Part shown: piece by piece, positions 1-4,907 of the stretch
Layout of the letters: each line of letters begins with the position of its first letter
Position numbering within the stretch: position 1 is the first letter of the stretch
Assembly: GCA_019313505.1 (NCBI GenBank)
Contig: JAFDBA010000196.1
Coordinates: 1 to 5,345 of the forward strand
Length of the DNA: 5,345 bases
DNA from: Deltaproteobacteria bacterium
GTDB lineage: Bacteria; Desulfobacterota; Desulfobacteria; Desulfobacterales; UBA11574
Direction: 5' to 3'
Made by a program: the position numbers and the translations under genes
Notes under the pieces: generated by a model
The model's input: only the letters and a program-made list of their open reading frames with translations
Database searches by the model: none
Told to the model about the DNA's origin: nothing

Positions 1-686
1 ATCGTGTCTGCCATATAAACAATTGAAGATTCAAATTCACTGATTGAAGATTCCTGGGGTAGATGGTGGTTTCGGATAATTTCAACCATCATTGGGCTGA
101 AATTCCAGTTTTCGGCAACCATTCCGCCAAGTTCAGCGTGGTCAATGCCGATTACTTCCTTTTCAGCTTCTCTGAAAGTATAATTTTGTTCTGTTACCAG
201 AGCATTGATATTATCAAAAGAGTCCTTCACGTACTGGTTCAAAATGGTTTTGCCTATATCTTTAATAAGTGCAGCTGTAAATATCAGGTGAGTTTCCTTT
301 GCGCCTTTTTCCTCGGCAAGCTCACGGGCAATCAGGGCAGAGGAGACCGAGTATTTCCAGAGCTCACCTGTTTCAAGATCGTAGCCTTCTTGTGCATCTT
401 TTAGGTTTTCAGAACCGGCCGACAAAAGAACAAGGTTGGAAACCTGGTCCATACCCATTAAGACAATGGCCTGATGCACGGAATCAACCTTTTCAGACAG
501 GCCGAAATAGGCTGAATTGGCTACCTTTAATAAATTGGCGGTTACGGCAGTGTCATAAATAATGACTTCAGAAAGATCGGACATGGAACTCTCAGGATCT
601 TCGGCAATGGACATTACCTTACTTGCCACTTGCGGAATAGGTTTTAATCCGTCTATTTTTTTTATTATGGATTCTATGTTGTTCAT
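1..686 (-). CDS. HDOD-domain signalling protein, partial (C-terminus beyond window)
   Basis: The frame stays open from the ATG at 686 to the left edge, giving 228 residues with the C-terminus missing. It reads as an HDOD domain: the typical opening around residues 14-30 (LKPIPQVASKVMSIAEDP), the helix with LLKVANSAYFG at 52-62, HQAIVLMGMDQV at 71-82, and GIDHAELGGMVAENW followed by IIRNHH at 180-208. The family is related to HD phosphohydrolases but usually lacks a full metal site. Here the HD doublet position reads K142-D143 (ALIKDIGK), so the first histidine is lost and phosphodiesterase activity is unlikely; a protein-interaction or signalling role is inferred. The ATG overlaps the cheD stop by four bases (ATGA), with a GGGAG Shine-Dalgarno inside cheD, so translation is probably coupled. 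Whether another domain follows the HDOD is not visible. Confidence 0.92.
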   Translation of the reverse strand, partial: MNNIESIIKKIDGLKPIPQVASKVMSIAEDPESSMSDLSEVIIYDTAVTANLLKVANSAYFGLSEKVDSVHQAIVLMGMDQVSNLVLLSAGSENLKDAQEGYDLETGELWKYSVSSALIARELAEEKGAKETHLIFTAALIKDIGKTILNQYVKDSFDNINALVTEQNYTFREAEKEVIGIDHAELGGMVAENWNFSPMMVEIIRNHHLPQESSISEFESSIVYMADT

Positions 687-1162
687 ATCTTTTTCTCTCC
701 CTTGCCGGAAACCTTTATCCAGGTATCTCCGTTATTGATCACCAGTTTGACGGTTCGATTGACAACACCTCCCACATCTTTGTAGCTCATGATTACATTG
801 TTTTTGTGAAACATTTTCCTGGCCGCGGTTTCATTTCTCTTTCCGATATTAAAAAATCCTTTCTGGTCTAAAATTTGTGACCCTCCTATTACAATAACTT
901 TTAATCTCTGTTTCTTGGCGCCTAACTTATAGGCAGCCTTGAATAGTGAAGGAATACCGGTATCTGCAAACATGTGCGGGTTCTTTTTTGCTTTTATCGG
1001 ATCCAGACTCGATTCCGGAAGCATATAATGAAGAAGACCACCTACCCGTGCCACAGAATCATAAACTGCAATACCGATACATGATCCAAGAGAATAGGTG
1101 ACAAGTGTGGCTTCCATATCGCTGCTAACTTTCATATCTGAAACGCCTACTATCAGGTTCAT
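683..1162 (-). CDS. cheD: Chemoreceptor glutamine deamidase CheD
   Basis: This 159-residue protein is full length for CheD, a cytoplasmic enzyme that deamidates specific glutamines of methyl-accepting chemotaxis proteins and in many bacteria is modulated by CheC. The catalytic triad known from the Thermotoga enzyme is visible in the expected order: T22 in VTYSLGSC, nucleophile C28, and H45 in GGLLHYMLP. Other family signatures are FADTGIPSLF near residue 90 and the VIVIGGSQIL stretch followed by NIGKRN. The ATG at 1162 has AGGA seven bases upstream (1170-1173) and matches the usual CheD N-terminus. It lies 138 bases after cheA on the same strand and overlaps the HDOD gene by four bases. No cheC is in the window, so regulation of this CheD by CheC cannot be judged. 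Confidence 0.96.
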   Translation of the reverse strand: MNLIVGVSDMKVSSDMEATLVTYSLGSCIGIAVYDSVARVGGLLHYMLPESSLDPIKAKKNPHMFADTGIPSLFKAAYKLGAKKQRLKVIVIGGSQILDQKGFFNIGKRNETAARKMFHKNNVIMSYKDVGGVVNRTVKLVINNGDTWIKVSGKGEKKI

Positions 1163-1179
1163 AGCTTCATCCTATATGT

Positions 1180-1203
1180 TTAAGTGCCTAAAATGATCTA
1201 AAG
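1180..1203. repeat. Dispersed 24-base motif, copy 1 (upstream of cheD)
   Basis: This 24-base segment centred on TGCCTAAAATGA matches the segment at 3611-3634 at 22 of 24 positions. It ends 17 bases before the cheD ATG. Read on the minus strand the core is TCATTTTAGGCA. It may be a dispersed intergenic repeat or a shared promoter-type element; both full copies lie just upstream of chemotaxis genes. Confidence 0.6.
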
Positions 1204-1215
1204 CTAAAAAAGGTT

Positions 1216-1248
1216 GGGCCCGTTAGCCCGTTATGCCCGTTGGCCCGT
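1216..1248. repeat. Four-copy GCCCGT tandem repeat
   Basis: GCCCGT occurs at 1218, 1226, 1235 and 1243, with spacings of 8, 9 and 8 bases. Three of the copies continue as GCCCGTT. The array lies in the cheA-cheD gap, encodes nothing, and is unlike the surrounding A/T-rich sequence. I recall similar GGGCTAACGGGC-type strings in deltaproteobacterial intergenic regions, which suggests a genome-wide short repeat. Confidence 0.65.
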
Positions 1249-1267
1249 AATTTAATACTGGACAACT

Positions 1268-1283
1268 GGCTAACCGGCTAACC
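1268..1283. repeat. GGCTAACC tandem duplication
   Basis: Two perfect adjacent copies of GGCTAACC occupy 1268-1275 and 1276-1283, 17 bases after the cheA stop. Seven bases of either copy (GGCTAAC) are complementary to GTTAGCC at 1222-1228 in the GCCCGT array, so the two repeat blocks can pair in the cheA transcript. Confidence 0.6.
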
Positions 1284-1300
1284 AGACATAGGCATTTAAC

Positions 1301-3562
1301 TTAAACTCCCATCACCAGATCCCATATACCGGCCATATCGAGGATGAGACCTACTCTGCCGTCTCCCATTATTGCCCCGCCGGCGATGCCTTGGATATCT
1401 TTAAGTGTTTCACCCAGACTTTTTATCACAACCTCTTCTTTGCCCAACAGTTCATCAAGGAGCAGGCCTATCCGGCTGCCATCATGCTCTACTACCATGA
1501 CCAGCGCTTCCCAGGGATTGTCATGATCACATTTCGCATCAAATATTCGATTGAGACGAATAAGGGGGATTAGCTTTCCCCTGGTCAAAATCATTTCTCC
1601 TTTCCCCTCAACAGTGGAGTACTGTTCTTTTGTAGGCCTCACTGATTCAAGAATTGAAAGGGCCGGAATAACGTATTTTTCTTTTCCTACCCTGACCAGC
1701 ATTCCTTCTATTATGGCAAGGGTAAGGGGAAGTTTTATGATAAAAGTTGAACCACTGCCGGTGCCGGAGTTGATCTCAACCTTGCCCCTTAGTTTTTCAA
1801 TGGCTTTTTTAACAACATCCATGCCCACGCCCCGGCCGGAAACATCTGTTACCTGTTTGGCCGTGGAAAAACCGGGATGAAATATCAGGTTGTAAATCTC
1901 AGATTCAGATATTTTGCTCTCATCTGTAATGAGATCCTTTGCTTTGGCCTTTTCTATGATCCTTTCTTTATTAAGTCCCCTGCCGTCATCCGAAATTTCG
2001 ACAACAATATTTCCCCCCTGATGATAGGCCCGAAGATGGACCTCGCCGCTTTCCCTTTTTCCTGCTTTTCTTCTTTCTTCAGGCGTCCCAATGCCATGGT
2101 CAACGGAGTTTCGAATCATATGGACCATAGGTTCGTACAATTCATCGACTACATTCCTGTCGATTTCAGTATCTTCACCGAACATTTTCAATTGTACCTG
2201 TTTGCCTGAATTTTTCGCCAGGTCCCTGACCAGTCTTACCATTTTCTGAAAGGTACTTTTTATGGGAACCATGCGCATGGACATGGCAGTGGCCTGAAGA
2301 CCGGATGTGATCTGATTCAATTGCCCCAGGTTGTGCATTAGCTTTTGATCCCGGATTGAAAGAACCAACTGGTTCTGCCGGAGCATGCTCTGGGCAATAA
2401 CCAATTCTCCGGTTAAATCGACCAGGTTATCAAGCTTTTTTGTATCCACCTTGACCTGAAGGTCTATGTGTCGCTTCCCGGTCTTTTTTTGATCCCTGAG
2501 AGCTCCGACCACAGATTTGGCTTCCACACTCTTTTCTTCCACAAGGATCTGACCGATCTTTTTATCAGGTTCTTCCTTTTGTCTTTCAAGACCTTTAGCA
2601 AGTTCTTCCGAAGTGATTTCACCTTTTTGAACCAGGATTTCGCCAACCGGTTTATCACCGACCTGATCCCCTTCCACTTGAATCTCATCAATCCGGTCAA
2701 CCAAAGAGGTAATGTCTAAACCGATATCAAGAGCAACACCGTTTTCCATTCCCTGCTGAACACCCTCTATCAGTTTTTTTAATAAATCCACCGATTCGAG
2801 ACAGATATCTATGACTGTTGCATCAATTCCAATTTCACCGCTTCTGGCCTTGTCCAAGAGATTTTCGGAATGATGGGCCAGCTTATTTATCCTGTCCAAG
2901 TCGAGAAAAGCTGAAACGCCTTTGATGGTATGGAATGCTCTGAAAATTGAATTTATAGTTTCAATATCGCCCGGATCCTGTTCGAGATCCATCATGCTGA
3001 CCTCGACGGCTTCCAGGCTTTCAAGGGATTCCATTACAAAACCTGAAAGTATTTCCCGATCTTCTTCGTCCATATCTTGATCAGGAGGTTTAATATCCTC
3101 TTTTACTTCTTTTTTATTTTCAGGTTCTGCTGCACTTTCCTCTGCAGAAACATTCTTATCTTTTGTATCACATTCAATCTCCGGCTGATCCTGTTGAGAG
3201 TTTTTTTCGTTTTGCCCTGAATCGGACTTCTTTAATCCCAGCGCATTCAGTATTTCGGATATATCGTCCTTGTACTCCTTATCATTACGGATACACCGGT
3301 GAATGGAGCCCAGATGTTCAATTCCCTGTTCAAACGGTTCAAAATCGTCGGTTTCTCCCATGATTGCTTTTTCAAGAAATGTTTTAAGACCGGATATCAA
3401 GTCCGAAAAAACAGGCCTGCCGATTTTTTCGGCATCGTCATCCATGTCACAGAGGAGGTTTAATATTTTCCCCATTGCGGAAATGTCGACCCCATCAATT
3501 GTTACAACTTCCAGGGAAATAGCTTCGATTTTTTCTTTTGTTTTATCTATCGGATCAGACAT
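1301..3562 (-). CDS. cheA: Chemotaxis sensor histidine kinase CheA
   Basis: This 753-residue cytoplasmic kinase would autophosphorylate on its HPt histidine under receptor/CheW control and pass phosphate to CheY- or CheB-type regulators. Visible domains: an unassigned helical N-terminal region (1-110); an acidic, charged linker (112-170); an HPt domain (about 170-295) with phosphoacceptor H211 in FHTIKG; a duplicated MshEN-like motif (304-358); the P3 dimerisation helices (about 365-430); the ATPase domain with N box around N485/D488/H489, G1 box DDGRG (525-529), F box near 561-566 and G2 box GRGVGMDVV (577-585); and a C-terminal CheW-like domain (about 615-753). No standard P2 CheY-binding domain is recognisable and there is no receiver domain. 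I chose the ATG at 3562 because AAGGGAGGA (3572-3580) precedes it by about ten bases; an in-frame ATG at 3595 would add 11 residues but has no Shine-Dalgarno. cheD and the HDOD gene follow. Confidence 0.96.
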   Translation of the reverse strand: MSDPIDKTKEKIEAISLEVVTIDGVDISAMGKILNLLCDMDDDAEKIGRPVFSDLISGLKTFLEKAIMGETDDFEPFEQGIEHLGSIHRCIRNDKEYKDDISEILNALGLKKSDSGQNEKNSQQDQPEIECDTKDKNVSAEESAAEPENKKEVKEDIKPPDQDMDEEDREILSGFVMESLESLEAVEVSMMDLEQDPGDIETINSIFRAFHTIKGVSAFLDLDRINKLAHHSENLLDKARSGEIGIDATVIDICLESVDLLKKLIEGVQQGMENGVALDIGLDITSLVDRIDEIQVEGDQVGDKPVGEILVQKGEITSEELAKGLERQKEEPDKKIGQILVEEKSVEAKSVVGALRDQKKTGKRHIDLQVKVDTKKLDNLVDLTGELVIAQSMLRQNQLVLSIRDQKLMHNLGQLNQITSGLQATAMSMRMVPIKSTFQKMVRLVRDLAKNSGKQVQLKMFGEDTEIDRNVVDELYEPMVHMIRNSVDHGIGTPEERRKAGKRESGEVHLRAYHQGGNIVVEISDDGRGLNKERIIEKAKAKDLITDESKISESEIYNLIFHPGFSTAKQVTDVSGRGVGMDVVKKAIEKLRGKVEINSGTGSGSTFIIKLPLTLAIIEGMLVRVGKEKYVIPALSILESVRPTKEQYSTVEGKGEMILTRGKLIPLIRLNRIFDAKCDHDNPWEALVMVVEHDGSRIGLLLDELLGKEEVVIKSLGETLKDIQGIAGGAIMGDGRVGLILDMAGIWDLVMGV
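2489..2653 (-). other. Duplicated MshEN / T2SSE_N-like motif inside cheA
   Basis: Residues 304-358 of CheA contain two related segments. The first (305-328) has the pattern xVGxILVxxGxxxxxxLxxxLxxQ and the second (335-358) has KIGxILVxxxxxxxxxVxxALxxQ. Both fit the helical-hairpin motif of type II secretion/MshE ATPase N-terminal domains, some of which bind cyclic di-GMP. In this copy the leading arginine is P or K, the second repeat lacks the mid-motif glycine (K344), and the repeats start 30 or 31 residues apart, closer than I recall for c-di-GMP-binding MshEN. Family similarity is seen directly; nucleotide binding is not supported. Confidence 0.6.
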
Positions 3563-3571
3563 TGAGTAACA

Positions 3572-3580
3572 TCCTCCCTT
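3572..3580 (-). promoter_or_regulatory. Shine-Dalgarno of cheA
   Basis: AAGGGAGGA on the minus strand, with its GGAGG core at 3573-3577, lies ten bases before the ATG at 3562. This decides the cheA start: the upstream in-frame ATG at 3595 is preceded only by an A/T-rich ATAAATG repeat with no ribosome binding site. Confidence 0.75.
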
Positions 3581-3586
3581 TGGAAC

Positions 3587-3604
3587 ATTTATCATTTATC
3601 ATTT
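3587..3604. repeat. Short 7-base tandem repeat upstream of cheA
   Basis: ATTTATC is repeated two and a half times across 3587-3604. The minus strand reads ATGATAAATGATAAATG and produces the spurious in-frame ATG at 3595. It lies in the probable cheA leader and carries no ribosome binding site. Confidence 0.55.
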
Positions 3605-3610
3605 GTTTTT

Positions 3611-3634
3611 TTAAATGCCTAAAATGAGCTAAAG
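3611..3634. repeat. Dispersed 24-base motif, copy 2 (upstream of cheA)
   Basis: This is the second full copy of the TGCCTAAAATGA-centred element, 22 of 24 bases identical to 1180-1203 (differences at the fifth and eighteenth positions). It ends 48 bases before the cheA ATG and directly abuts the inverted repeat that begins at 3639. Confidence 0.6.
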
Positions 3635-3638
3635 TTTA
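3611..3638 (-). promoter_or_regulatory. Possible sigma-28-like promoter of cheA
   Basis: On the minus strand TAAACTTT (3631-3638) is followed after 12 bases by GCATTTAA (3611-3618). The sigma-28 (FliA) consensus in enterics is TAAAGTTT, 11 bases, GCCGATAA, so the match is 7 of 8 and 5 of 8 with one extra spacer base. Transcription would begin around 3604, leaving a leader of about 40 bases before cheA. FliA control of che genes is common, but the -10 match is weak and the same bases belong to a dispersed repeat. Confidence 0.2.
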
Positions 3639-3682
3639 CCCAGTGAAATTCACGCAGTGACAGCGTAGCGTATTTCACCGGG
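3639..3682. repeat. Inverted repeat, hairpin 1
   Basis: The left arm 3639-3649 (CCCAGTGAAAT) pairs with 3672-3682 (ATTTCACCGGG) over 11 positions with one A/C mismatch. After a two-base bulge, ACGC (3652-3655) pairs with GCGT (3668-3671), leaving a 12-base loop. There is no U tract on either side, so it is not a classic intrinsic terminator. It looks like a REP-type or MITE-like intergenic palindrome. Confidence 0.6.
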
Positions 3683-3695
3683 GTGCCTAAAATGA
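3683..3695. repeat. Dispersed motif, partial copy 3
   Basis: GTGCCTAAAATGA at 3683-3695 is identical to the core of copy 1 (1184-1196) and then diverges. It sits immediately after the right arm of the 3639-3682 inverted repeat, so copies 2 and 3 flank that hairpin in the same orientation. Confidence 0.5.
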
Positions 3696-3704
3696 AAATC
3701 AACC

Positions 3705-3754
3705 GCCCCAGTTAAATTCGCTCCCCTCGTCTTCTGCGAAGAATTGAACGGGGC
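3705..3754. repeat. Inverted repeat, hairpin 2
   Basis: GCCCC at 3705-3709 pairs with GGGGC at 3750-3754, and the inner GTT and AATTC segments continue the pairing with small bulges against GAATTGAAC (3741-3749). The ends form an almost perfect palindrome around a C-rich centre containing a small CTTC/GAAG hairpin. It is non-coding and adjoins hairpin 1. Confidence 0.5.
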
Positions 3755-3759
3755 AGGCA

Positions 3760-3805
3760 AATGAACGCAAATATACATAAATTTATTTTTAAATTCGTGT
3801 TCATT
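3760..3805. repeat. Inverted repeat, hairpin 3 (CGTTCATT arms)
   Basis: The segment 3760-3772 (AATGAACGCAAAT) matches the reverse complement of 3793-3805 (ATTCGTGTTCATT) at 11 of 13 positions, with an A/T-rich 20-base centre. TTCGTGTTCATTCGTGG at 3794-3810 also contains a direct repeat of TTCGTG. Similar sequences recur between genes in several deltaproteobacterial genomes as I remember them; no function can be assigned. Confidence 0.45.
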
Positions 3806-3852
3806 CGTGGTAACATTTTTTTTATTTTTTGATTCATGGTTTTATTTAACCG

Positions 3853-4128
3853 CTAATTGCCACGCTTCCGATTGGGAATCCATTTTCCTCTCACCCTGTC
3901 CGCAATAATTTCCCGGGCATTCTCTTTGAAAAAATTAAGCACCTGTGTTGCAAAGCCCCTTCTCTCATACTCGGGGAAAATATTAATGTTATTGATGATT
4001 ATCTTTCTGTAAATCTTTTTTATCCTTACTTTGCCGACCCGACTGTCTCCGAATTCGATATTTAAATAGGAATAGCTTTGGTCCCCGTTCTTTATTTTTT
4101 CTGCCTTGATGATAAGTTTGTCCGTCAT
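3853..4128 (-). CDS. Short GNAT-family acetyltransferase-like protein, probably C-terminally truncated
   Basis: This 91-residue protein, counted from the ATG at 4128, has the centre of a GNAT fold: strands around residues 17-50, then NINIFPEYERRGFATQVLNF (47-66), matching the acetyl-CoA-binding motif (R57-G58-x-A60, with E55 where Q or R is usual) and its following helix, then EIIADRVR (73-80). GNAT proteins typically exceed 130 residues and continue after ADRVR with a segment like FWEKMGF; here the protein instead ends in a basic tail and a stop. No Shine-Dalgarno is visible before 4128, only an A-rich stretch. The same frame could start at 4236, but that would overlap the deacetylase gene by 92 bases and the extra residues do not look like GNAT. 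It lies 16 bases after the deacetylase gene. Donor and acceptor are unknown. Confidence 0.62.
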   Translation of the reverse strand: MTDKLIIKAEKIKNGDQSYSYLNIEFGDSRVGKVRIKKIYRKIIINNINIFPEYERRGFATQVLNFFKENAREIIADRVRGKWIPNRKRGN

Positions 4129-4144
4129 TTTATTTTTTTTCGAA

Positions 4145-4906
4145 TTACTCAAAACCCTGATAGAATGACAGCACATTTTTACCAAGGTATTTAGGATGAT
4201 AACCACCTTCAAGGATCGCAAATCTACGACCATCACATAACTTGTTGGAAAACTTTTTAATCATTTTTCCTATCAGATAAAAATCGATTGTTTTAAGCTT
4301 ATTCCCGACTTCCTTTTCGTAAGAATCAAAACCGGCCGAAACGGCGATGATATCGATTTCACCTATGTTGCTTAAATACTCTTTAATCTCTGAAAGATAT
4401 GATTTTCTATCGCCCGAAAAAGGGTTTAATATTTTAACTTCGGGATAATCAGATAATACATTAATGCTCCCGTCTCCTTTATGTGCATCAAAATCCAGAA
4501 CAAATGCCCCCTTTATTTTACCTTCCGATTTTAGTTTCAGCAGAGCGATTCCCATATTGTTGAAATAGCAGAATCCCCAGCAAGAAGTAGGGGATGCATG
4601 ATGACCCGGAGGACGAATACATGCGAAGGCGGGTTCTCCATTAAAGGCAATTTCAGCGGCCTTCATGGCGCCACCTGCTGCTAAGAGAGCCATGGGAAAG
4701 ATTTTCTCATCTTTTTTGATGTTATTGACATGACCTTCTGAATGAGCCCGTAAAACATCCTTGATTTCGGCTGTTTCCGGCTTTATAAAGGAATAATCCC
4801 TCTGTTTTAAAAGGAGGGACATAACACTTTCCATTCTACCTTCCCTGGCAGCGGTATCAGGAGCATAATTCGAATTCATAAAGTGTTCATGAAATATGAT
4901 GGCCAT
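4145..4906 (-). CDS. Histone deacetylase / acetylpolyamine amidohydrolase superfamily protein
   Basis: This 253-residue cytoplasmic zinc hydrolase would remove acetyl (or other acyl) groups from lysine, polyamine or a small-molecule amine. Motifs in order: an N-terminal FHEHFMNSNYAPD-type opening; RPPGHHA (98-104) with the tandem active-site H102-H103; GFCYFNNMGIA (111-121); LDFDAHKGDGS (137-147) with zinc ligands D140 and H142; SAGFD (190-194) with the third ligand D194; and LEGGYH (232-237) with the catalytic Y236. The usual second histidine after the H142 ligand is K143. At 253 residues it is shorter than many bacterial members of 300 or more. The ATG at 4906 is one base after the upstream hydrolase stop (4908-4910), so the two are probably co-transcribed and translationally coupled; the Shine-Dalgarno is weak (AAGAG). 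Protein deacetylase and acetylpolyamine hydrolase roles cannot be told apart here. Confidence 0.92.
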   Translation of the reverse strand: MAIIFHEHFMNSNYAPDTAAREGRMESVMSLLLKQRDYSFIKPETAEIKDVLRAHSEGHVNNIKKDEKIFPMALLAAGGAMKAAEIAFNGEPAFACIRPPGHHASPTSCWGFCYFNNMGIALLKLKSEGKIKGAFVLDFDAHKGDGSINVLSDYPEVKILNPFSGDRKSYLSEIKEYLSNIGEIDIIAVSAGFDSYEKEVGNKLKTIDFYLIGKMIKKFSNKLCDGRRFAILEGGYHPKYLGKNVLSFYQGFE

Positions 4907-4907
4907 A

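Larger units (their letters stand above)
1206..1283 (-). terminator. Possible weak terminator or attenuator after cheA
   Basis: In the cheA transcript GGUUAGCC can pair with GGCUAAC or, imperfectly, with the GGGCCCAACC that directly precedes six U residues (minus strand of 1206-1211). A large imperfect hairpin followed by a U run is terminator-like, but the loop is long and the stem interrupted. It could reduce readthrough from cheA into cheD, or it could simply be repeat sequence. Confidence 0.22.

Noticed and set aside
63..404. Plus-strand open frame of 113 codons
   Set aside because: It lies antisense to the HDOD gene, has no recognisable domain or ribosome binding site, and its composition is that of a reverse-strand shadow.
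1218..1248. GCCCGT repeats as a CRISPR array
   Set aside because: The units are only 6-7 bases with 1-3 base gaps, far too short for repeats and spacers, and no cas genes are present.
1551..2209. Two plus-strand open frames opposite the CheA ATPase region
   Set aside because: Both are antisense to strongly conserved kinase motifs (N, G1, F and G2 boxes) and show no family similarity of their own.
2464..2700. Minus-strand 78-codon frame overlapping cheA
   Set aside because: It runs in another frame through the MshEN-like repeat region, is rich in K, R and W without a motif, and is a shadow of cheA.
3563..3595. Longer cheA start at 3595
   Set aside because: The extra 11 residues come from a 7-base repeat plus the Shine-Dalgarno sequence itself; there is no ribosome binding site before 3595, while one precedes 3562.
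3816..3830. T-rich tract as a plus-strand intrinsic terminator
   Set aside because: No plus-strand gene ends nearby, and hairpin 3 ends ten bases earlier with an imperfect, A/T-rich stem.
4129..4236. Upstream extension of the GNAT gene to the ATG at 4236
   Set aside because: The 36 added residues overlap the deacetylase coding region by 92 bases, are hydrophobic and cysteine-containing without GNAT character, and give no better ribosome binding site.
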